Assembly: GCF_000224145.3 (NCBI RefSeq)
Contig: NC_020168.2
Span: 4,375,480-4,439,479 of the forward strand
Origin: Ciona intestinalis
Taxonomy: Eukaryota > Chordata > Ascidiacea > Phlebobranchia > Cionidae
DNA: 64,000 bases
Reading direction: 5' to 3'
Shown here in pieces: positions 1-10,674 of the stretch (its first letter is position 1; every line of letters starts with the position of its first letter). Position numbers and translations under genes: made by a program. A model generated the notes under the pieces. It saw nothing but the letters and a program-made list of their open reading frames with translations, ran no database searches and had not been told where the DNA came from.

Positions 1-311
1 TCCTCGCGTGGCTGAAAAACGACAGATCTTATAACACGGGTGTTGATACAGCTTGTGCCAGCTTACGAGTTACCATATATGTTACTTTGTGTGTCATTAT
101 TTTTAGGGGGAGGGGGGGGGGAATTTTTCCTTTTTTATATATGACTGATAATTTGGACAACCCAATAGTGACCACTGGGTTGGAACAATTGCCGTTAAGT
201 GTCTTGCTTAAGAACATATGCGCCCACAATGGTAGTATTGACGAGCCTTGGACCCATTACCTATTAGTTACAGGCAGGAGCGCTAACCACTTTGCCACAG
301 CGCGGGACTAA
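1..311 (-). mobile_element. tRNA-derived SINE, nearly full length
   Basis: Read on the minus strand, this begins with a tRNA-like head holding an A-box-like stretch (GGCAAAGTGGTTAGCGC) and a B-box-like stretch (GGGTCCAAGG). It continues through a body with CAAGACACTTAACGG and ends with the block GCCACGCGAGGA at the window edge. The same layout recurs at 4833, 11763 and 61566. It lies in an intron of the CCDC191-like gene, downstream of its last visible exon. A G-rich run near 107-121 sits in the body. It may belong to a SINE family already described in Ciona; this was not checked. Confidence 0.75.
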
Positions 312-381
312 GCATAAAACAATATATATAGGTAAATAGAACTTTTGGTAAATAAAACCTAAAAAACCTAACCATGTTTAC

Positions 382-3300
382 CTGTGACATATTGTTCCCA
401 TAATCTTATATACTTCACTTTAACAACATTATTATAATGTATGTCAGCTTTTTGTTCCAATATAACAAGACGTTCACCATATTTTCTCCAACTAGAAAGA
501 CTTTTCCTGAAAGACACCCACAGCAAAAAAATTGTTAGGTTTGTTCTGTTAATTTATCAAATTTAGAAATTATATGCCTTAAAAATGCATAGGAAATCCA
601 TAATGTTATAGCAACTGTCAATTTAGAAAGTTTGGCATATTATTTTTGAACTTTTTTGGTGAAATCAATAAAGTTATGTTATTAAACAAATTGACAATAC
701 AAAAAAACATTTACAAGAAAAAAACTAAACATTGACAAATATTAGGTGTAAAACTTTACCTTTTAAGCAAAACATTATACAACAAATCTGCTTTATTTTC
801 TCTTTCCGTTCGTTTTTCTTTCACATTTGTTTTCCATATATGGAATGCCACTCTGGTTGCTTGGCAACAGTGGTGATATACTGCCACCTAATTGATGAAA
901 GACAATGTAAATCTTGTATTATTATCAAAGCAATTAGGGGGTTTATTTGGCGACTTTTGGTTCTGCACAAAGTTTATCAAACCCCCACACACAATGTGCG
1001 ACCCCTGGTATTATTTTGGATAAACTGACAATTTGCATGGTGACAACTGAATAATGTTAATTTTGGGGAAAAAAAGCCTGCAACCAGCTGTTTAGACTAT
1101 GCAGTAGCAAACTGGTGTTGTACCACCTCCCCCCCACCAGTTATCGTAACACTTAAAAATTAAATAAAACACGCAGATAGGCAGTATAAAGATCAACATA
1201 AAACCTCCATCTTTTTCTTTCCAATTTCCATCAACTTCTTCCATGGATTAATCCCCAACTTCTTCATTAAGGTCCTCCGATAATGATCTTCTGCTATCCT
1301 TTTTAGCTCCCGCATCCGGATGATCCAATCCTGCTTCTCTTTCTCTTTCTGCATCAAAGGAGTTTAACAAAAGTAAATTGACCATTGTTATCTAATAGAT
1401 GCTCATGTTGTATGGGTAATTAACAGTACATAGTACATTAAAGTTATAAATATATGTAATATTCTAAAATTGCCTTAAATTTAACAAAAGTAAATTAACA
1501 GTGGTTGTCTAATAGATGCTCATGTTATATGGGTAATTAATAGTATTTAGTACGTGAAACCTATAAAAAATATGTAGTACTCTAAAATGGCTATACAATG
1601 GTGAAAACAGGGGTATAGAATAGGTATTATAATTTTATGCTTTTTTTTAACAAAGACAAAATGTAAAAAAAAACAGCAGACAATATACGTATAAGAACTT
1701 ACTTGTTCTTTTAACTTTTTAAGCTCCCTCAACATTTGAACTTTTTCTCTTTTTTCCTCCTCTTCTTTTAGTTGTCTCTCATTTTCCTCCTTTTTCAGGT
1801 GCTCAACTTTTGCTCTCTCTTCTTCTTTCCTCTTCTCTTCTAGTTCTTGCCTTCTTCTCGCACGTTCTGCAGCTCTCTCCTCCATTGCAATTACAGATTT
1901 TGGACGCTTTACCGGAACCAAACTTCGCGGTGGTCTGTTAATTAAAAAGACAAAAACTATTGTCCATCAAATTCAATTTAGCTGTGTAAAAACAAACCTT
2001 TTTCCTGAAAATTTTTTAACAAAAATGCTATTTATTGAAAATAGCAAACTCACTGTACACTACTGTAATAGAACTGTTGTAAATATACATACTTATTACA
2101 GCAGTCCGTAACCTTTATACAGTAAGTACACATTAACCCTTTAACTTCATACAGTAAGTACAATCACACCTTTGAGTGTTCCTGATTTGGTCACTCGGTG
2201 AAGATTTTGTTTCATTTTCAACATTTTCAAATCTTTCCTTCACTTGTCGTTCCAACGCAACATTAACTTGTCGTTGTTGTTGAGTTAGTTGATCAATTAG
2301 TTGTTTCTGTTCGTTGATTAGATTCGTTTGCTCATTAATAACCTGTAGAATAGACTTGATACAACTGGATGTTATGTACTGTAGTATGTTCAAAAAATTT
2401 TAAATTTGTTTTTTTGCTACCAGATGAATTAAGAGTGTAAAACTGTTTGTTTTGTGATCCTAGGAAAAGACCGATGCATTGGCTGGCATACGCCAAGATA
2501 TCATAATTTTTTTAATTTGTTTATCAAATTGTTATCTAGTCAACGCCCTACAGGTATTTGTATTAAAAATCAAAGCCATTTGAAAAGTAAAATAGTTACA
2601 TTATCCTCCTAACAAATACCAGTGCAACTATGGCAGTGATATACTTTAATCTTTAGTTGCTGTTCTTTGTCCTTTACCAATACCAATCATTGTAATTATC
2701 ACATAATCCTTTATTACAACATACCTGTTTTTGGAACTTGTATCTGTGAGTAAAGTTGTTTGGTTGCGATGATTTCACTTTCCGGTTACCGTGGTTACTA
2801 GGGGCATCACCAATACTTTGAATTTCATCAACTGTGAGATTTTTCACATGATTTTTATTCACTTGCCACGCATGAATGGGTTTGTGATTTGGTTTCTTTG
2901 TGTTGCGTGAACCTGGAATAATGGACATTGTTGGAAGAAAAGAATTATAAAACAGTTTTAACAAAACAAACAACAGTGTTTTTAACAAATTCTCTACAAA
3001 AATTAAAATAATATTTTGGAATATAATACTCACCTGAGTTTGGTGTTTTAAGTTTCTGCGGTGGATTTACTTTAGTTTTAGAAATATCTGATCCACAGTA
3101 ATTTTCAGTGTCATCCAGTGAAACAACAACAGTTTCTTGCTCTAAATAAAGAAAGGGAAATTTCCAATTAACTTAATTGGTGCATAGTTGTACTGCTACA
3201 TATTTGTTTTAAATTTGTTTTTAAATTTTTTGTTTTAAATTAACAAATTGGCCATAATGTTCCAGACAGCCTGTTGTTCAATTCTCAGTGCTGCGCAATC

Positions 3301-6300
3301 TTACAATTTAATCAAAAATAAAATGGCAACACTGTTTTTTCGTACCTTTAGTTTTTGCGGCCACATTATCAAGCAATGCCTTCATCTTTGCTTTGGTTGC
3401 TTCTTGCTGCTCAAGTAGTTCTTTATTATATTGCTCCATTTTTACAAATTTCTGCAGAAATTTGTTAATAAATCTAACTTAAATCATTTCGTACAAAAAT
3501 TGCATTATGTATTTTAGGGAGTTATTTGCTCCAACCAAGTGACCATTAATGGATTGTTCAAATTATCACCTAAACAAAAAATGCATACTTTGGAAAAAGT
3601 GGGTCTGAGGTGTATAAATTGGAAATCTTGTATAACCACCAAAAATTGTGGTCAAGCAAATATAAATACCCTGCCATTTATTCGTGATGTTGTTCATAGA
3701 ATCTCACCTTCCAAGCATTAAAAGCTTTGTGTAGAATTTTAACCCGGCGACTTTTCGTTACTCTAGTTTCTTTCACTTTCAACTGCTGCCGGTAGATCTG
3801 TAGAAAAATAAAACAAATTGTAAAACTTGTATTTCAATCAATCTTTTTAAGTATATCAAACAAACATGTTACATTTTATAACTGATTTATTTTGCATTTG
3901 TGTTCAAAAAATACGTATGTTCAATCTATTGCATATTTCATATTGTATAAAGTATGTACATAACATTATACATCATTGCTGAAATATATAAAGCACCTGT
4001 TGTTGAGTTGTATCACGTTGAACCACTTGTTGCAAAGTATATCTTCTCCATGCTGTCCATGTTCGCAGCAAACAATTCCAATCACTCATAGCTTTCGCTT
4101 TTCCTGTACATTAAATTTACGTAAACCTGAAATTCTGAACAACTACCTAAACAGTCTCGTGTCATGCCAGATTGCTTAAAAAGCAAAGAAGTTTGAAAGA
4201 GAAACATCTCCTAACTGAATACAGCCTATGACCAAAACTTTCTTAACATATCAATACAGCTTATGTTTTTAAACTGGAGTCCACATACCTAAATGGATCT
4301 TTATGTAGTTTTAGGGAGGCTAGGAAATAGAAACTTTTTGTATTAAACGTATTAATAGAGCTAACTTATAGTTTTGATTTTAAAACTAAAATTAGATTTT
4401 TTGATGTGTTGTTTAGTTTGAATAATAAAATAAAAAGAAATTGGAAAGAAAGTTTCATAAAATCATTAAAAATTATTATCAACTAATCTTACATCCACAA
4501 TAGCAATTAAAGTTTAACACCACATTAGATGGAAGTTTTATAAATCCAAACCATAAAAAAAATATATATATCATTAAAAATAATTGAACATTTGCACCTA
4601 CCTAATGCAGCTTGTTGTTTCAACACAAGTATAAACCAAGATGAGAAAGTTTGTTTCAATATTCTTCTACATCTAATTTCTTCCATCTTTCTAATCCTTG
4701 TTTCTATTTCTTCTAAACGGGAATTTCTGCGAAAATGATTCTCCTGGTTACAAACCACAGCCAACAGTTAAATATTCAATGGGCTACTGAATAAATCTGA
4801 CTGAATTTGCATGTTAAATAAATGTAACTGGCTTTATCCTTGCGTGGCTGCAATAAAACAACAGTCGTTATAACACCAATTTTTTTGGGGAGGAAGGGGG
4901 TTTATTATTTTTTTATATGTATAAGGTATATTTTAGACAACCCATAGTGAGGGCAATTTCCATTAAGTGTCTTGTCCAAGGACACATACGCCCACTATGG
5001 TAGCCGACATACGCCCACTATGGTAAGAGCTTTGAACCTATTATTTCTGGGTTACAGGCAGGCGCGCTAATCAGCTCTTTCACAGACCAGAAAAAAAGAT
5101 ACCCGAAAAATAGAATAGATACCCAAAACTGTGAACGGAAACTAAATATTTAACTGTATCTTACTTGTTTAAATTAGTAGAAGGTGCAAGTTGCTGATGG
5201 CCATGATTTTCCTCTTTCTTGTTTTCTTCAACTAAAATAGATTTAATTTAAATTGAAGCTAAACCAAACCTTCAGAAATGATCACCATATAAGAACAATT
5301 TCAAAATTCTCACAAACAGTAGTGCAGTGGAAAAATGAGTTTTTGGGTAAAAAAGCTAGTCCTCGCACACATTTTTAAATAAATCGGACTCCCTAACCAA
5401 CATACCCATGTCCTCCTTTGCATCTGGAAGGTGGATGTTGACCACATTAAGTCTGGCAGCGAGCTCCTTTGCTTCTCTCTTCTTCTTCTCCAACATTTCT
5501 CTCCTGATCTTGGCCATTTCCCTTTGAATAGCTTCCTCTTCTATCTTCGCTGCTTGCAGCTAAAAGAAGAACCATTATGATGTCATTATTAATTATCATA
5601 AACTATAATGTCACAAGTTAATAAACACCTAGATTTTCACTAACAAATACCATAATATAAATACTGAATTTCAGATCAAATTGAAGTTGAGAAAAAAAAT
5701 TACCTTTCTTTTCTCTTCTTGTTTAACAACTTGTTCGGCCATTCTCTCAGATTCTTTTTTCTGCTTTATCACTTCACGACGTTTCTTTAATTCCTCTTCT
5801 CTTCTTTGCCGAGCCTCTCTTACCTTGTAAGAAGTTTTACTTTTAAGATGAAACAAACTTTAAAGTTTCCATTTTACGGAAATTCTCAAACTTTTTCGAG
5901 TAATGGCACAGGTCGATTCACTGGTCGTGTTTATAATCACTTTTTTTTAAATTCATATTTTAATCTTTTATAAAACCCTCAATAAAAACAAATTTAATGC
6001 TAGTAACTAAAAGCTTCACTACACGCATCAGTATATTTCATGTCCTACAAATGTGCCATAACACATAGTTTATCTTTATAAGCTACCATAGATACAATTC
6101 CTCAGTTTTATACTACTTAGTTCTAATCAACAAATAAAGAAAAAAAGTTAAACAAAACCTGTTTGTGTCTCATTTCCATTGTCAATACTGGATCTTTTGC
6201 CTTTTTCATTTTCTCTCTTTTTCCTTTCAAGTCTAAGTCCTTTGCTATCTTAGAATTATCCAATGGTTTTTGCATCAAATGATTTAAAACTGAGTTTACT

Positions 6301-7249
6301 GCAGTAGCTTCATCCACAGAATAAACATCAATCTCATTTTCATTGTCTGTGGGTTTGGAGCCACAGCCTTGCTTGGTTAGGTATTGCTGAAGAAAAGTGT
6401 CGGTATCATGGTACCATGAGGGTGCAGATACGGTAGGTGTAGCTTGTGGGGCTATAGACGGAGGTCTGTAATAACACCAAAAAGAAAGTTTTTTATATAT
6501 ATAAAAGAAAGTTTAATGTAGTTTTGTGATTGGACCAAAACTTTTTTAGGTAAAACTCGTAAATAGGTAAACCTTGGTTTATGAAGTAAAACTTCAACAC
6601 AAAAATTAAACTCTTTTGGGATAATGAACCAAATCCGGCCAAATACCCAGGTATTCTGGCATGCTGTTCCATAGGATCCAAGTCAACTATAGTAGGCCTT
6701 CAGCTACAGAAGAAAGCCAACTTACAGATTTTCATTTTCTTCTTCCTCCCCTGTGAGTTCTTTAATAATATGATCATTCAACCAATCGTTGATGAGCGTT
6801 TCTGCCTCATTACGAGCTTCATCGGCTATGTGAACGTTTTGGACTCTCGCAAGTAAATAATCCATGCTGGGAAAGGTTAATGAAGTAAGAAAATAATTAT
6901 GTAAATAAGGACTTGTGATTATCATTAGTGTTTGTACTGTGTAATGTTACCTATCACTCCAACTTTTTTAACATTTTCTAATTTTTGAAGTTAGTGTACC
7001 CACAACTCAAGCACACAAATAATCATATAAACATAACCAACTAAATAAAAGTCTGATATATTCAACCTATAGTTCCCACAAAAATATTATTTACTTGCTC
7101 TCAGGTGGTGCGTTATTTGTTCCTTCCTCCTTGAAGATAAAATCCCTTCCTGTCCTCCCAGTAAACAAACGGTTATTGACCTCCGTGGGATTTGATCCTC
7201 TTTCATCTTTGCCTCCTCTAGTTTTTGTCCATCTTTTCCAAGTGTACAT
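382..7249 (-). CDS. CCDC191: CCDC191-like coiled-coil protein, 3' end off the window
   Basis: Seventeen exons fit GT/AG sites on the minus strand: 7095-7249, 6726-6866, 6159-6465, 5704-5823, 5406-5559, 5165-5231, 4602-4743, 3997-4103, 3708-3797, 3346-3451, 3034-3141, 2725-2912, 2170-2342, 1703-1934, 1205-1348, 760-887 and 382-506, about 829 codons so far. The protein is Lys/Glu/Arg-rich coiled coil. Landmarks shared with human CCDC191 as I remember it are DPVLTMEMRHKQ in exon 3, the SDWNCLLRTWTAWRRYT region in exon 8, VIAMEERAAERARRR in exon 14 and HYRRTLMKKLGINPWKKL in exon 15. Repeated W-containing segments (AFNAWK, RLWEQY) resemble SFI1/centrin-type repeats, which suggests a centrosomal or ciliary role. 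The last visible exon ends in phase 1, so the gene continues leftward. Phase does not match between exons 6 and 7 (5165 to 4743): the first leaves two bases while the second reads in phase 0, so a small exon may be missing near the intronic SINE. Confidence 0.72.
1365..1592. repeat. Tandem duplication, period about 117 bp
   Basis: Two adjacent copies begin TAACAAAAGTAAATT at 1365 and 1482 and share the core TCTAATAGATGCTCATGTT and the end TCTAAAAT. They lie in the CCDC191 intron between 1348 and 1703. The copies differ at scattered bases, so this is not a fresh duplication. Confidence 0.75.
4833..5092 (-). mobile_element. tRNA-derived SINE copy
   Basis: Same family and orientation as the copy at 1-311: the 3' block is next to CTTGCGTGGC at the left, the body has a G-rich run near 4890, and the tRNA-like head is at the right. 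A short internal tandem (ACGCCCACTATGGTA twice near 4990-5022) is private to this copy. It lies in the CCDC191 intron 4744-5164, where the flanking exons do not agree in phase. Confidence 0.7.
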
Positions 7250-7602
7250 TTTTAAAATTATTTTACAGAATTAACATGTTACTATGGTCTTCTAAAGAAC
7301 GAAAATAAATGTACAGAAATAATATTTGCTACATGTAAACAGCACAATCAACAACAATAATAGGACCATATCAAGGTTTTTGGCCTCATTTACAAACTAC
7401 AGATACACAATAGAAAAATTTGTTTTACAAAATGTACAGACGTACTTTTAGAAAAATAGAGAACCACAAAATTACAATAGTCTGATGAAAAATTACATAA
7501 TATTACAATTTAAACAGACAGACAAGAATATGTGAAACAAACTTTCAGGTAAACTTTAATTATATTTTAAATTCACCATAGTTTGTTCAGCATTATAATA
7601 AA
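7250..7602. other. Short intergenic gap, IFT81 to CCDC191
   Basis: Only about 350 bases separate the IFT81 stop from the CCDC191 start, both on the minus strand. The stretch is AT-rich without a convincing ORF. It must hold the IFT81 3' UTR and the CCDC191 5' end. Confidence 0.6.
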
Positions 7603-9642
7603 TTACAGCACCATCCTATCCTGACTTGGTTCTCGACTCATTGTGAATCCAGGATTCTTTATTTGCCTTAATTCTGTATGTTGTCGTTGTAATATCCCCA
7701 TCTTGCATTCAAGCAACGCTTCTAGATCTTTCCACATCTCCATCTGCTGCTTATCACTGTTATGGTTCTCCCTAACATTCTTCTGTTTTTCCCTCAAACT
7801 TTTAGCCAGGTTCTCCTGCTCTTGTATTTTCTTTGAATAAATTTCACGAAATCCCTTTTTCTTGTCACCGCTTGTGTACACCTTCATTTCATTATTAGCG
7901 CGATCGATTTTCCCCTGCAGGATTTTGTTCATGCTCTGTATGTAATGAAACCTACTATCATGGTTCATGCATTCCTCTCTCAGTGCTGCCACAGCATGTT
8001 CCAGCTGTGAACGATTTGATTCCAAACCAGCGGCAACACTGTCATAATGGGACTTCTTTTCATTATACTCTGTCATTATTTCCTGGCACCTTTGACGCAT
8101 TGGTCGCAGCTCTTTAATAACAGGTGCAAGCAGATTCTTCTTATCTTGTATCACAGAATTGAGTTGATGCACCATGTCCGACATATCATCTAAAGTTCGA
8201 TGTTTTGCCTCATCAAAGTCACTCTTCATGGCTGATACCTTCTCCAACTCATCCTGTGTATCACGGAAGCCCGACACTCCTCTTTTATTTTCCAACACGT
8301 TTAACTTCCTTTGTGACTGATCATTCAGTTTTTGTAGAATAGTTTCAGTTCGTACCAAAACTCCCATTTCAGATCTTAACTCTGCCAGCTCAGCTCTGTT
8401 GCTCTTATATTGATTACTCTTTGTACGAAGTCCAATGATAAACTTCTTGTAATCGTCTCCCTTTAACACTTCCCCGCCAAGCTCCTGAAGTGTCGCTCTC
8501 TTCTGTCTCAGCTCATTTTCCAATTGATCAACCTCTTCCCTCTTACTCTGCACTGTTTCAGCAAGAGTTTCCTTCTTGTGCGACAATATAGACGCCTGTT
8601 GCCTAAACAGAGCAAGCTTGTCTTTTGCAGGATTGCCATGCACCATCTTTTTCTCAACAAGTCTGTTAATCTTTGATGTAGCATCTTCTATTTCATCTTC
8701 AATTCGATGCAAATCTTGCTGTGAGATTGCTGGTTCCATAGCAACTCTTTGCAGATCACTAACATTTTTCTTTAAAGTTTCAATTTCTTTTGGCAGCTTC
8801 TCAGACACTAGGTACTCATTCAATCGATTATCTTCCTGCATCCGTGAAATCAATGACTCAGGAGATGAATTTGCTCCTCCCTGCTTCATCTCATACACCT
8901 GCTGCTTCTTCCTCTGCAAAGTTTGCTCCGCTGACTGCATCAACCTCCTCTGCTGCTGAATCTTCTTCTGGATGTCCTCTCCTCGCTCCTTTTCTTTCCT
9001 CATCCTTTGAGCGATCTGCAAGCTATCAGCAAAGTCCGGAGTACCTTCAGCCTTCTTCCTAACTCTCTCCACTTTCCTCATAAGATTCTCTTTTTCTTCC
9101 TCCATCGTCTTAATGTCCGTCTTCACCTCTGAAGTCCCATGACTCTGTTTTTTCAAGTCCGTGAGCTCCCTGTGCATCTGATGAAAATGTTCCTGGAGCT
9201 CGCAATACTTTGTCCATGATTCCTGCATCGCAAAATCCGAGGAATCGTGCAGCAGTTCATCTGGAACTCCAAGTTTTACCAAATACTTTGCCAGATACGC
9301 TCTTGTTTTTAACACGTCCAAATTGGTCAGCAAATACACAAGAATGGGGTTAATGACAGGTTTATCTCCAAGCACAATCCCTTGTCGAAAGCTTGAAACA
9401 TCAGCATTGGGTGGTGGGGTGTACTTTAAATTTTTCAAGCAGCCAAGAGTGCGCTGTGTCCGTGCATCTGAAGCTTCATCTCTAATATCTCCTGATTGTG
9501 AAGGGTCAATAGTTGCCAATACATCGTTTAGCAGCTGCAACAGTTGTTCAGGACCATACGAATGAAACGATATCAAGTTCACATTCTTTTTGAATGGTTC
9601 TTTGTTTAAAAGCTCCACGATAAGCTTGGCTTCTTCAGTCAT
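7603..9642 (-). CDS. IFT81: Intraflagellar transport protein 81, single exon
   Basis: This 679-residue ORF matches human IFT81 in length and from end to end by eye. The N-terminal calponin-homology-like domain (about residues 1-125) includes NKEPFKKNVNLISF and the FRQGIVLGDKPVI region; in the family it binds tubulin together with IFT74. A long coiled coil follows, with shared stretches such as LFRQQASILSHKKE, EVLKGDDYKKFI, RTLDDMSDMVHQLNS and SHYDSVAAGLESNRSQLEH. The C-terminus ends SQDRMVL, like human EDRLIL. The product is a core IFT-B subunit that carries tubulin into cilia. The start is the first ATG and aligns with the human start. No intron interrupts it, unlike the many-exon human gene. 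An AG acceptor lies upstream in the 5' flank (GTTTGCAG near 9690). Confidence 0.95.
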   Translation of the reverse strand: MTEEAKLIVELLNKEPFKKNVNLISFHSYGPEQLLQLLNDVLATIDPSQSGDIRDEASDARTQRTLGCLKNLKYTPPPNADVSSFRQGIVLGDKPVINPILVYLLTNLDVLKTRAYLAKYLVKLGVPDELLHDSSDFAMQESWTKYCELQEHFHQMHRELTDLKKQSHGTSEVKTDIKTMEEEKENLMRKVERVRKKAEGTPDFADSLQIAQRMRKEKERGEDIQKKIQQQRRLMQSAEQTLQRKKQQVYEMKQGGANSSPESLISRMQEDNRLNEYLVSEKLPKEIETLKKNVSDLQRVAMEPAISQQDLHRIEDEIEDATSKINRLVEKKMVHGNPAKDKLALFRQQASILSHKKETLAETVQSKREEVDQLENELRQKRATLQELGGEVLKGDDYKKFIIGLRTKSNQYKSNRAELAELRSEMGVLVRTETILQKLNDQSQRKLNVLENKRGVSGFRDTQDELEKVSAMKSDFDEAKHRTLDDMSDMVHQLNSVIQDKKNLLAPVIKELRPMRQRCQEIMTEYNEKKSHYDSVAAGLESNRSQLEHAVAALREECMNHDSRFHYIQSMNKILQGKIDRANNEMKVYTSGDKKKGFREIYSKKIQEQENLAKSLREKQKNVRENHNSDKQQMEMWKDLEALLECKMGILQRQHTELRQIKNPGFTMSREPSQDRMVL

Positions 9643-10674
9643 TATGGGATTTTAGAAATCCACCACTGTTATAGTATGAATTTCTGCAAACACATAGGTG
9701 TTTTAATAAAACATAAAAAGGGAAACCAAACAAGTTATAAATATAAAGAAATAGTTGGCATATTACACCTTATATCCTGTTTGCCAACTGTTGTTTAAAA
9801 CGAATCAATAAACCATGTTTAATAATATATGCATAAATTCCTGTTTAAAGTTGTCCAAATACTTTAAAAGTAATAGCTTTGAGTAAATGAACATTAATTT
9901 AACTTTAAAGGCTGAATTATTTCTGATGCAGATTATGACGGTCTATGACCTACTCCACAGTCCACAATAATAATATACTGAAACTTAGGTCATAAACACA
10001 AACAGGTCGTACTAGGCATTTAATTCTATAGATATGCGGGTCTAAGCTATTTTAAACAATAAATCCAATGTTTATTTTAACTTCCAAGACTTTACACAGA
10101 CGTAAATTTGGTATGCTTTACTTTTGTAGCATCATGCCTAATTCAAGCGGTTGTAAATTAATTAGGGGTCAGCATATGTCGCTTTCAGCGACAGTTCTTC
10201 GTAATAAAAGCTTATAACCTATGATAGGCGTAGATAGTGTTGCAAGTTGTACGATCGCGATAAATTATACCACAAATTTATCTACAGAAGGTTTTCACAT
10301 TTTACAATCAACCCCCTCACCCCTATCGCTTTTAAAAGATACAAACCTAAGAAGTATTGTTGTCGAAATCGCGGAACAAAAGAGGTTACTGACTGCCGAG
10401 CCATCCGTACGAAATGCACAACTAATTAATTAGGAAACATTGCTTATTACAAAGTTTGAAATGAAGAACGAAGTAAGTCAGAAAGATATCAGTATTCAGT
10501 ATATATTTCATAACATGAGAGGTATGATCATTTTGTATAGTTTATTATGTGTGCATAGTGTATACAAAAAAAGAAGTATTCTTTGAAATCTGTTTTACCT
10601 TGACGTTTCCAAAAACAAGGTTAATGCAACAAATGGTATTAGATTACAATTAAGTTCGGTTCAATGTAGTTAAA
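9643..10674. other. Divergent intergenic region, IFT81 / SOCS
   Basis: IFT81 leaves to the left and the SOCS gene to the right, so this kilobase must hold both promoters. It is AT-rich. The only local structure noted is a perfect 7-bp inverted repeat around a TTC loop at 10177-10193 (TGTCGCT/AGCGACA). Small ORFs at 10221-10433 do not look like conserved protein. Confidence 0.5.

Noticed and set aside
8576-8959. Plus-strand open frames of 90-127 codons inside IFT81
   Set aside because: Antisense shadows of the IFT81 coding sequence with no family resemblance.
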